In this document: piece by piece, positions 8,646 through 16,092 of the stretch
Numbering within the stretch: the stretch's first letter is position 1
Layout: the number at the start of each line of letters is the position of its first letter
Assembly: GCF_049348705.1 (NCBI RefSeq)
Contig: NZ_CP186485.1
Location: 558,001-622,000 of the forward strand
DNA length: 64,000 nucleotides
DNA from: Paracoxiella cheracis
GTDB lineage: Bacteria > Pseudomonadota > Gammaproteobacteria > Coxiellales > Coxiellaceae
Direction of reading: 5' to 3'
Program-made: the position numbers and the translations under genes
The notes under the pieces: model-generated
Database searches by the model: none
Seen by the model: the letters and a program-made list of their open reading frames with translations, nothing else
What the model was told of the DNA's origin: nothing

Positions 8646-9023
8646 TTAATCTTCGAGATCAGCAACCATTTTTTCCAAATCATGCACTGCATCGCGCACT
8701 GTTTGATAGCTTTTCTGCTGCGGATTACTTTTAATATTTTCGCTTGAGAGCTGTTGGCGCGCGCCCTCAATCGTATAGCCTTGCTCATACAATAAATTTC
8801 TAATTTTGCGAATGAGCAAAACATCTTTGTGTTGATAATAGCGGCGATTACCACGGCGTTTGGTCGGCGAGAGCTGCGTAAATTCTTGCTCCCAGTAACG
8901 CAACACATGTGGTCTCAACTGACACAGTTTGCCAACTTCTCCGATCGTAAAATAAAGCTTATCTGGAATTGGAGGTAATTCAACTCCTAGCTTATGATTC
9001 CCCTTGATCTTCTGGCTTGACAT
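8646..9023 (-). CDS. MerR-family transcriptional regulator
   Basis: 125 residues from the ATG at 9023 (MSSQKIKGNHK). The winged-helix DNA-binding part is FTIGEVGKLCQLRPHVLRYWEQEF followed by RRGNRRYYQHKDVLLIRKIRNLLYEQGYTIEGARQQL; a short C-terminal helix (QTVRDAVHDLEKMVADLED) would make the dimer coiled coil. There is no metal-binding Cys pair or drug-binding domain. This is the small MerR-like gene that commonly follows ihfA in gammaproteobacteria, with unknown target. Its start overlaps the end of ihfA by 32 bases, so the two are probably translated together. A longer frame upstream has no ribosome binding site; GGGTGG stands before this ATG. Confidence 0.85.
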   Translation of the reverse strand: MSSQKIKGNHKLGVELPPIPDKLYFTIGEVGKLCQLRPHVLRYWEQEFTQLSPTKRRGNRRYYQHKDVLLIRKIRNLLYEQGYTIEGARQQLSSENIKSNPQQKSYQTVRDAVHDLEKMVADLED

Positions 9024-9303
9024 TTTTTTCCACCCTGGATTTAAGTTTGTGTCCTGCACGGAAAGTAACCACACGACGTGCCGTAATAGGAATTTCTTCA
9101 CCCGTTTTCGGATTACGCCCAGGCCGTTCACCTTTGTCGCGCAAATTAAAATTACCAAAGCCTGATAATTTTACAGGTTCACCTCTTTCGAGTGAGATGC
9201 GTACTTCTTCAAAAAATGACTCAACGAGGTCCTTTGCTTCACGCTTGTTTAAGCCTAAGACATTAAACAAATGTTCAGCTAGGTCTGCTTTTGTGAGTGC
9301 CAT
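8992..9303 (-). CDS. ihfA: integration host factor subunit alpha
   Basis: 103 residues of the HU/IHF fold: MALTKADLAEHLFNVLGLNKREAKDLVESFFEEV is the helical dimerisation part and KLSGFGNFNLRDKGERPGRNPKTGEEIPITARRVVTFRAGHKLK the DNA-binding beta arms with the Pro-bearing tip (RNPKTGE). With the beta subunit it bends DNA sharply in replication, recombination and transcription. The start lies 2 bases after the pheT stop, the conserved pheST-ihfA order of gammaproteobacteria, and its end overlaps the merR start. Confidence 0.96.
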   Translation of the reverse strand: MALTKADLAEHLFNVLGLNKREAKDLVESFFEEVRISLERGEPVKLSGFGNFNLRDKGERPGRNPKTGEEIPITARRVVTFRAGHKLKSRVEKNVKPEDQGES

Positions 9304-9305
9304 GA

Positions 9306-11687
9306 CTATGCCCTCAGTTTTGCATTGAATTCATGTTCTAGCACAGCCACAACACTATCAATGACTTGATTAATTTCATCGTCTATAAGAGTGCGCGAAG
9401 GGTCCTGAAAGGTCAAGCCCAAAGCGACACTTTTTTTCCCAAATTCAATATGTTCACCCGCATATATATCAAAAATTTGAACCATGTTCAATAAGTGCCC
9501 ACCAGATTCTACAATTTTTTGTTCGATAGCTTCTGCCGAGACCTCCTTATCGACCACGATAGCGATATCACGCCGCACGGCTGGGAACTTGGAGATTGAG
9601 TGATATTTGGGCATAGATCGAGCCTCTATAGCCTCAAAATCGATCTCAAACAGGACAGGCGGGTGACTGAGATCCAACTTATCGACCAGATCTGGATGGA
9701 GAGCCCCTATCCAGCCAATGGGCCGCTCTTTGTCGTATAGGACCGCAGACTGGCCGGGATGAAGAGCCGGATGCGAAGATGTGACCCAACGAAAATCACG
9801 ACCTCGACGGGTCAGATCCAACAACGCAGCCACATCTCCTTTCACATCAAAGAAATCGACCGAACGCTCAGATTCACCCCACTGCAGCGAATGAGCACCC
9901 CCTGAGGCCAAACCACCGAGCTTAGTCACCTGGCGCCAATCGTCGCCTTCCTTCCAAAAACACATGCCGAGCTCAAAGAGTCGCACCCGTTGGATTTGGC
10001 GATTCTGGTTGTATTGAAGTGTCTTCAATAAGCCTGGCCACAGACTCGTACGCATTACGTTCATATCGCTTGCAATCGGATTAACCAGTGGAATAGGCTT
10101 TGTTTCTGGATCAATCAAGCTTTGTAATTTGCTATCGACGAAGCTATACGTAATGGCTTGATGATACCCACGATCCACCAGTGAGCGCATCAATCGTGGT
10201 ACGGGAATTTTTGCCTCGGAGTGTACGGGGATGCTGTACTCGCCCGACATCTGTCGCGCCGGTATATTGTTATAACCATAAAGTCGCGCTAGCTCTTCGA
10301 TAATATCTGCCTCGATCGTTAAATCAAATCGGTAACTGGGCGGCGTAACCTCCCACCCGGTTTTATTAGCTTTTAGCGCCATACCTAGCGACATTAATAT
10401 CGACTCCACATCACTATCGTTTAACGTAATTCCAAGCAAACGTTTTATTTGATCGCGACGCAATTGGATTTTGGGTGAAACCGGCAAATCCGATGTTGAT
10501 TGCTCTTCAATTAGTGGCCCCGCTTCACCGCCGACTATTTCAAGCAACAATGCTGTGAGACGTTCAATGGCCACCGCCTGCAACTCATAATCAACACGAC
10601 GCTCAAAGCGATAAGACGAATCGGTGGATAGACCATAATGACGCGCGCTTAAGGTAATTTTCGCTGGCACGAAAAAAGCACTTTCTAAAAATAAATGCCG
10701 CGTGCTTTCATTAACGGCGGAACTATCACCACCCATAACACCAGCAATGGCTTGCGGTTGTTTATGATCGGCAATGATTAACGTTTGGTCGTTTAACTCA
10801 CGCTCTTGACCATCGAGTAAGGTAATTTTCTCGCCGCGTTTTGCCATTCGCACTTCAATGCCTTTATCGAGTTTTTCTAAATCGAAGGCATGCAAGGGTT
10901 GGCCTAATTCCAACATCACATAATTAGTAATATCAACAACCGGATGAATACTGCGCAAACCACTGCGTCGCAAACGTTCTTGCATCCACATCGGTGTTTC
11001 AACATCGTTATTGATATCACGAATCACGCGGCCTACATAACGAGGACAGGCTTTTTTTGCCATGAGTGTTACCGGAAATGTATCTTTAATTGTGGCGCGT
11101 TGAGCTGATATTGTGGGTGCTGTCGATTTAATTTTATTGATAGTCCCCAATTCGCGCGCGATACCACGAATGCTCGCACAATCACCACGATTCGGTGTCA
11201 AATCAATATCGATGCAGTGATCATCGAGCTGTAAATATTCACGAAAATCCAGACCAATCGGCGCATCGTTCGGCAGCTCTAAAATACCTCCCTTATCTTG
11301 GTCTGACAGTCCTAATTCACGCTCGGAACAAATCATGCCGTGAGACATCACACCACGGAGTTTTGATTTTTTTATTTTAAAATCGCCCGCTAAACGGCCA
11401 CCCACTTTCACAACAGCGACTTTTAAATCTGCACGAACGTTTTGTCCACCACAAACAATTTCAAGGATTTCATTGTTGCCAACGTCCACTTTACAAACGC
11501 GAAGACGATCAGCATCGGGATGTTGTTCTGTTGAAATAACGTGACCAACAACAACACCGTTGAATTCCGATGCAGCCGGTATTACCGAGTCAACTTCTAA
11601 ACCTGCCATTGTTAATTGTTCGGCAAGTTCAGAGGTATCAACGGGTGGGTTAACCCACTCTCGTAACCATTTTTCACTAAACTGCAT
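9306..11687 (-). CDS. pheT: phenylalanyl-tRNA synthetase beta subunit
   Basis: 793 residues, the usual length. It starts MQFSEKWLREWVNPPVD; the tRNA-binding OB domain follows (residues about 40-150, GVVVGHVISTEQHPDADRLRVCKVDVG), then the B3/4 editing region, the B5 domain and the catalytic-like core (MNVMRTSLWPGLLKTLQYN), and the C-terminal anticodon-binding FDX-ACB domain (SKFPAVRRDIAIVVDKEV). Forms the alpha2-beta2 enzyme with PheS, the gene just upstream (48-base gap). No motif is missing. Confidence 0.97.
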   Translation of the reverse strand: MQFSEKWLREWVNPPVDTSELAEQLTMAGLEVDSVIPAASEFNGVVVGHVISTEQHPDADRLRVCKVDVGNNEILEIVCGGQNVRADLKVAVVKVGGRLAGDFKIKKSKLRGVMSHGMICSERELGLSDQDKGGILELPNDAPIGLDFREYLQLDDHCIDIDLTPNRGDCASIRGIARELGTINKIKSTAPTISAQRATIKDTFPVTLMAKKACPRYVGRVIRDINNDVETPMWMQERLRRSGLRSIHPVVDITNYVMLELGQPLHAFDLEKLDKGIEVRMAKRGEKITLLDGQERELNDQTLIIADHKQPQAIAGVMGGDSSAVNESTRHLFLESAFFVPAKITLSARHYGLSTDSSYRFERRVDYELQAVAIERLTALLLEIVGGEAGPLIEEQSTSDLPVSPKIQLRRDQIKRLLGITLNDSDVESILMSLGMALKANKTGWEVTPPSYRFDLTIEADIIEELARLYGYNNIPARQMSGEYSIPVHSEAKIPVPRLMRSLVDRGYHQAITYSFVDSKLQSLIDPETKPIPLVNPIASDMNVMRTSLWPGLLKTLQYNQNRQIQRVRLFELGMCFWKEGDDWRQVTKLGGLASGGAHSLQWGESERSVDFFDVKGDVAALLDLTRRGRDFRWVTSSHPALHPGQSAVLYDKERPIGWIGALHPDLVDKLDLSHPPVLFEIDFEAIEARSMPKYHSISKFPAVRRDIAIVVDKEVSAEAIEQKIVESGGHLLNMVQIFDIYAGEHIEFGKKSVALGLTFQDPSRTLIDDEINQVIDSVVAVLEHEFNAKLRA

Positions 11688-11735
11688 TCGTCATTCTCCA
11701 AGCACAATCCTGATTCATAAAACCCGAAACCTAAC

Positions 11736-12725
11736 TCAAAATTGCTCTAAAAATCGCAAATCGTTTTCGAACAATAATCGCAAGTCAGGGATGTCGTAAC
11801 GTAACATCGCCAGACGATCCAAACCTATGCCAAAAGCAAATCCAGAATATTCATCAGGATCGATATTTACATTGCGCAAAACATTGGGATGCACCATGCC
11901 ACAACCCAAAACTTCTAGCCAACGACCAGTGCTTTTTCTTAAAATATCCACTTCGGCAGAGGGTTCCGTAAAGGGAAAGTAAGAAGGCCGAAAACGTAGC
12001 TGCAAATCGGGCTCTTCAAAAAAACGACGCATAAAATCTTCAAGCAGGCCTTTTAAATCTGCAAACGTACATGCTTTATCAACTACTAATCCTTCTGCTT
12101 GATGAAACATCGGGGTGTGTGTTTGGTCGGAGTCAGGACGATAAACACGACCCAATGCAATCAATCGAATCGGGGCGCCATCTTTTTTCATTTCACGAAT
12201 TTGTACGGGTGAGGTGTGAGTTCGTAATAATTTATCACCTTCGAAATAAAACGTGTCTTGCATCGTGCGTGCGGGGTGGTCGGCCTGAATATTTAACGCT
12301 TCAAAATTATGATATTCGTCTTCAATCTCGGGACCTTTTGCAAATTGAAACCCCATTGACGTAAATAATTGCGTCACACGCTCATGTACTAATGTGATGG
12401 GATGAATGCTGCCGATTTGATCGAACCGGCCGGATAATGTGACATCCACTTTTTCAGCAATTAATTTCGCTGCAAGGGCTTTCACTTGTAATTGACTCGC
12501 ATGCTGAGTCAATAAATCTTGAAGCTCACGCTTGGCAAGGTTGATGGCTTTGCCATATTTGGGTTTCTCTGCAGCCGACAGCGTGCCAAGGGATTTTAAT
12601 AATTCGGTTAATTCGCCTTTTTTACCGAGATATTTGACGCGAAGTTTTTCAAGCGTATTCAAATCATCTGCTTTTTGAATGGCAGATTTGGCGTTTTCCA
12701 ACAGTGAATCAAGTTGATCTTGCAT
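11736..12725 (-). CDS. pheS: phenylalanyl-tRNA synthetase alpha subunit
   Basis: 329 residues. An N-terminal coiled coil (MQDQLDSLLENAKSAI to about residue 90) contacts tRNA; the class II catalytic core has motif 2 (FRPSYFPFTEPSAEVDI) and motif 3 (GFAFGIGLDRLAMLRYDI). Charges tRNA-Phe together with PheT. It follows rplT by 90 bases on the same strand; that gap holds inverted and direct repeats that could act as an attenuator, as the pheM leader region does in E. coli. Confidence 0.97.
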   Translation of the reverse strand: MQDQLDSLLENAKSAIQKADDLNTLEKLRVKYLGKKGELTELLKSLGTLSAAEKPKYGKAINLAKRELQDLLTQHASQLQVKALAAKLIAEKVDVTLSGRFDQIGSIHPITLVHERVTQLFTSMGFQFAKGPEIEDEYHNFEALNIQADHPARTMQDTFYFEGDKLLRTHTSPVQIREMKKDGAPIRLIALGRVYRPDSDQTHTPMFHQAEGLVVDKACTFADLKGLLEDFMRRFFEEPDLQLRFRPSYFPFTEPSAEVDILRKSTGRWLEVLGCGMVHPNVLRNVNIDPDEYSGFAFGIGLDRLAMLRYDIPDLRLLFENDLRFLEQF

Positions 12726-12815
12726 GTTATTTAGTTTTCAGAATTCAGGAGTCAGGGTTTAACAAAACGAACCTTTTAAAATCCTGAATCCTAACTCCTA
12801 GTTCCTGAATCCTAA
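12726..12815 (-). promoter_or_regulatory. repeat-rich rplT-pheS spacer, possible attenuator
   Basis: In the transcript two direct copies of TTAGGATTCAGGA precede a segment (ACTCCTGAATTCTG) complementary to either copy, so two alternative hairpins are possible before the pheS start. No leader peptide rich in Phe codons is evident, so a pheM-like mechanism is not supported. A related CCTGATTC/CCTAACTC wording recurs in the pheS-pheT gap, so it may be only a dispersed repeat. Confidence 0.35.
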
Positions 12816-13169
12816 TTACAACGCGGCCTTTGCTTTTTCAGCTAATTGCTCAAACGCATGCTTGTCATTAACCGCCAAGTCAGCCAACATTTTTCGATCG
12901 ATCTCAATCGCAGCTTTATCTAAGCCGTTCATCAACCGACTATAAGATAGTCCGTATTGACGCGCAGCGGCGTTGATACGCACAATCCACAACGCTCTGA
13001 ATTGTCGTTTACGTTGGCGACGATCACGATACGCGTATTGTGCTGCCTTAATAACTGCTTGCTTTGCAACACGATACACACGACTGCGAGCGCCGTAATA
13101 ACCTTTCGCCTTACTTAATACTTTTTTATGTCGGGCTCTTGCAGTAACCCCTCGTTTAACTCTCGGCAT
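12816..13169 (-). CDS. rplT: 50S ribosomal protein L20
   Basis: 117 residues, canonical: MPRVKRGVTARARHKKVLSKAKGYYGARSRVYR and the C-terminal globular part with ALWIVRINAAARQYGLSYSRLMNGL. Binds 23S rRNA early in large-subunit assembly; in E. coli L20 also represses its own operon by binding the mRNA near rpmI. The 36-base spacing to rpmI and shared direction support the usual infC-rpmI-rplT operon. Confidence 0.98.
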   Translation of the reverse strand: MPRVKRGVTARARHKKVLSKAKGYYGARSRVYRVAKQAVIKAAQYAYRDRRQRKRQFRALWIVRINAAARQYGLSYSRLMNGLDKAAIEIDRKMLADLAVNDKHAFEQLAEKAKAAL

Positions 13170-13205
13170 TTTATTAAACCCTCATTTTTCTAGAAAAAAT
13201 ATTTA

Positions 13206-13400
13206 TTAATCTTTTAACAATGCGTCAATCGCTCTAGCATCACTTTTACTAACAGCACTTAAACCACGCAACTGGCGTTTACGTTTTGGCGCCTTTTTTG
13301 TCAAAATATGGTTGCGATTACTCGCGGAGTGCTTTAACGCACCCTTTCCCGTTCTTTTAAACCGTTTTTTCGCACCGCGATTTGTTTTCATTTTTGGCAT
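13206..13400 (-). CDS. rpmI: 50S ribosomal protein L35
   Basis: 64 very basic residues beginning MPKMKTNRGAKKRFKRTGKG, the invariant L35 start, and ending SDARAIDALLKD. It lies between infC (35-base gap) and rplT, the near-universal bacterial arrangement. Confidence 0.98.
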   Translation of the reverse strand: MPKMKTNRGAKKRFKRTGKGALKHSASNRNHILTKKAPKRKRQLRGLSAVSKSDARAIDALLKD

Positions 13401-13435
13401 TTCTCAAACCCTTTAATTATTCTGAAACCTTGAAG

Positions 13436-14014
13436 TTATTCCACTTCACTTATTTTATCAGTGTCTTTTACTTTAGAAGATTTTTCATTTTTATTATTTT
13501 CAGTTTTACTCGGCACGACAACCATCGTAATTTGTCGGCCCTCTAATTTTGGCTCTTGCTCTACTATTACAGCATCACCCAATTCTTGCTTGATACGATC
13601 TAACAACTCTAATCCCAATTCGCGATGCTGCATCTCGCGCCCACGAAAACGCAAGCTCACTTTCACTTTATCCCCGCGTTCTAAGAAGCTTCTAATCTTG
13701 CGCACCTTCACTTGGAAGTCACCCACATCCGTGGCCGGTCTAAATTTAACTTCTTTGACCTGAATGAGCCGCTGCTTTTTCTTTTGAGCGGAGCGCTTTT
13801 TACTTTGCTCAAACTGATATTTACCGTAATTCATGATACGGCAAACGGGCGGTCGCACATTAGGCGAAATTTCTACTAAGTCCAGCCCAACTTCTTCAGC
13901 TCGACTCAACGCCTCTTGTGTTCTCACAACCCCTACCTGGTTGCCTTTTTCATCAATTAATCGAACCTCTGGGACTCGAATTTGAGTATTCACTCGTGTT
14001 TGTTTTGGTCTAAT
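13436..14014 (-). CDS. infC: translation initiation factor IF-3, AUU start
   Basis: 192 residues if translation starts at ATT 14014: (I/M)-R-P-K-Q-T-R-V-N-T-Q-I-R-V-P-E-V. The N-domain runs to about residue 80 (VRLIDEKGNQVGVVRTQEAL, ISPNVRPPVCRIMNYGKY) and the C-domain has VKEVKFRPATDVGDFQVKVRKI and KVSLRFRGREMQHRELG. A strong ribosome binding site AAGGGGG is 7 bases before the ATT. The frame extends upstream to an ATG at 14077, but that lies inside thrS and adds residues the family lacks. AUU is the known infC start through which IF3 represses its own synthesis. The ATT shares one base with the thrS stop (ATTAG), pointing to coupling. A polar acidic/Lys tail extends the C-terminus by roughly 20 residues. 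Confidence 0.93.
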   Translation of the reverse strand: MRPKQTRVNTQIRVPEVRLIDEKGNQVGVVRTQEALSRAEEVGLDLVEISPNVRPPVCRIMNYGKYQFEQSKKRSAQKKKQRLIQVKEVKFRPATDVGDFQVKVRKIRSFLERGDKVKVSLRFRGREMQHRELGLELLDRIKQELGDAVIVEQEPKLEGRQITMVVVPSKTENNKNEKSSKVKDTDKISEVE

Positions 14015-15938
14015 GTTTAGATCCCCCTTTTCGACCACGCTGGTTAATCTCAGCTTGCAAGTGTCTTGCAAACTCATCCAAACTCATGGTGTCTGTTTCT
14101 GAGCTCTCAAGAGCCCGCACCGCTAATGTTTTATTAGCCACTTCACGATCCCCAATCACGACCTGATAGGGAATACGTGCAATAGTATGCTCGCGGATTT
14201 TAAAGCCGATCTTCTCATTTCTCAAGTCTGATTTCACTCTAAGACCTAGATTTTGTAGATTTTCTTTGATTTGCTTCACATAATCGGCTTGCCGATCCGT
14301 AATATTCATCACCACCACCTGCACGGGTGCAAGCCAAAGCGGCAAACTACCGGCATATTCCTCAAGTACGATGCCTAAAAATCGTTCTATAGAGCCTAAC
14401 ATAGCTCGATGCAGCATGACAGGGGGTTTTTTGGAGCCATCTTCAGCAATATAGTGAGCCCCCAGGCGATCTGCGATTGAGAAGTCTACCTGGATTGTGC
14501 CACATTGCCAAACTCTACCTAAACAGTCCCGCAGCGAGAATTCGATCTTGGGGCCATAAAATGCACCCTCACCTGGCAATATTTCCCATTCAACACCCTT
14601 AGCATTAAGCGCATCCGCTAACGCCTTTTCACCCTTGTCCCATAGCTCATCACTACCCACACGTTTTTCGGGTCGCGTGGAAAGCTTATGGATGATATCG
14701 GTGAAGCCGAAATCCGCATAAACTTCGTGGATCTGATCGATGAACGGCAGAATTTCACCGGAAATCTGATCCTCGGTACAAAATATGTGAGCATCGTCCT
14801 GCACGAAGGCACGCACGCGCATCAAACCATGCAACGTGCCGGAAGGCTCATTGCGATGGCAGGAGCCAAATTCCGCATAACGAATCGGCAAATCACGATA
14901 GCTCTTTAGCCCTTGCTTGAAGATCTGAACGTGACCAGGACAATTCATCGGTTTAATCGCATAGCCACGATTCTCCGAGCTCAATGTGAAAATGTCTTGA
15001 TCAAACTTCGCCAAATGGCCTGATTTCTTCCAAAGCTCAATGTCTATTAGCTGGGGTGTGTGCACTTCTTCATAACCATGTTTACGAATAAAGTCACGAA
15101 TGTACGTGCGAATGGCTTGCACAATCGCCCAACCATTAGGATGCCAAAACACACTGCCTGGTGCCTCTGGCTGAAAATGAAATAAATCCATTTTTTTGGC
15201 TAGTAAGCGGTGATCACGTTTTTCCGCTTCTTCTAAGCGCTTCAAATAAGTCTCGAGCGATTTTTTATCCGCCCAGGCTGTGCCATAGACGCGCTGGAGC
15301 ATTTCGTTGTTGCTGTCGCCGCGCCAGTATGCGCCTGCTAGCTTAGTCAGCTTAAATGCTTTAATAAGACTGGTGCGAGGAACATGCGGGCCACGACACA
15401 GATCAATAAAATCACCTTGCTGATAGACACTGAGTTGCTCATCTCCAGGAATATCTTTAATGATTTGGACTTTGTAGTCTTCACCCATCTTTTCAAATAA
15501 TTTAATGGCTTCGTTGCGATCAATGTTTCGCCGAGAGACTTGAAAATCTGCCTTGGCTAATGCTTTCATCTTGGCTTCGATTTTTTCCAGATCTTCGGGT
15601 GTAAATGGATTTTCAACAGCGAAATCATAGTAAAAACCATCCTCGATAACCGGCCCGATAGTCACTTGGACTTTTGGAAATAACTCTTTTACTGCATGAG
15701 CTAACAAATGCGCCGCTGAATGACGAATGATTTCAAGACCTTCAGGGTCTTTGTCGGTAATGATGCGAACCTTGGCATCGTGGTCAATTTCATAGAAGGT
15801 ATCGACTAGGCAACCATCGACCTCACCAGCCAACGCTGCTTTGGCTAAACCCGCTCCTATCGATTCTGCAACTTCCCGCACGGTGATGGGCTTGGGAAAT
15901 GACTTCTGACTTCCGTCAGTTAGGGTGATGTTCGGCAT
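14010..15938 (-). CDS. thrS: threonyl-tRNA synthetase
   Basis: 642 residues from ATG 15938 (MPNITLTDGSQKSFPKP); a TTG directly before it (15941) is a less likely start. Domains in order: TGS (about 1-60), editing domain with the metal-site HSAAHLLAHA and later CRGPHVPRT, class II catalytic core with MNCPGHVQIFK, RYAEFGSCHRNEPSG (motif 2) and HRAMLGSIERF (motif 3), and the anticodon-binding domain (VQVVVMNITDRQ to VIGDREV). All zinc and catalytic residues expected are present. First gene of the run thrS-infC-rpmI-rplT; copy D of the palindromic repeat starts 68 bases upstream of it and could affect its expression. Confidence 0.97.
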   Translation of the reverse strand: MPNITLTDGSQKSFPKPITVREVAESIGAGLAKAALAGEVDGCLVDTFYEIDHDAKVRIITDKDPEGLEIIRHSAAHLLAHAVKELFPKVQVTIGPVIEDGFYYDFAVENPFTPEDLEKIEAKMKALAKADFQVSRRNIDRNEAIKLFEKMGEDYKVQIIKDIPGDEQLSVYQQGDFIDLCRGPHVPRTSLIKAFKLTKLAGAYWRGDSNNEMLQRVYGTAWADKKSLETYLKRLEEAEKRDHRLLAKKMDLFHFQPEAPGSVFWHPNGWAIVQAIRTYIRDFIRKHGYEEVHTPQLIDIELWKKSGHLAKFDQDIFTLSSENRGYAIKPMNCPGHVQIFKQGLKSYRDLPIRYAEFGSCHRNEPSGTLHGLMRVRAFVQDDAHIFCTEDQISGEILPFIDQIHEVYADFGFTDIIHKLSTRPEKRVGSDELWDKGEKALADALNAKGVEWEILPGEGAFYGPKIEFSLRDCLGRVWQCGTIQVDFSIADRLGAHYIAEDGSKKPPVMLHRAMLGSIERFLGIVLEEYAGSLPLWLAPVQVVVMNITDRQADYVKQIKENLQNLGLRVKSDLRNEKIGFKIREHTIARIPYQVVIGDREVANKTLAVRALESSETDTMSLDEFARHLQAEINQRGRKGGSKH

Positions 15939-16005
15939 CAATGTTTATCCCATTAAAAACAAACGGCAATCATAAACTGCTTTGCCCCCGCTTTCCATAT
16001 GGCGG

Positions 16006-16083
16006 GTGTCACATTTGCACTAAATGTGTCAACCAATTGATATTTATCAAAAAAATTAAAGAAGTTAGTACAAAAGCGACACC
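16006..16083. repeat. palindromic dispersed repeat, copy D
   Basis: The left end GTGTCACATTTGCACTAA and the right end TTAGTACAAAAGCGACACC are inverted relative to each other; same size and layout as copies A and B. Lies between thrS and the end of the coiled-coil gene. Confidence 0.65.
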
Positions 16084-16092
16084 GACTTTTTT

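Noticed and set aside
8525..8908. Minus-strand frame of 127 codons overlapping the merR gene
   Set aside because: It is the shadow of the MerR coding region in another frame, with no ribosome binding site or family likeness.
12726..12815. pheM-type leader peptide for pheST
   Set aside because: No short frame with several Phe codons was found in the spacer; only the repeat pairing remains as weak support for attenuation.
13436..14077. infC start at ATG 14077
   Set aside because: It lies inside thrS, adds residues that IF3 does not have, and lacks the strong ribosome binding site found before the ATT at 14014.
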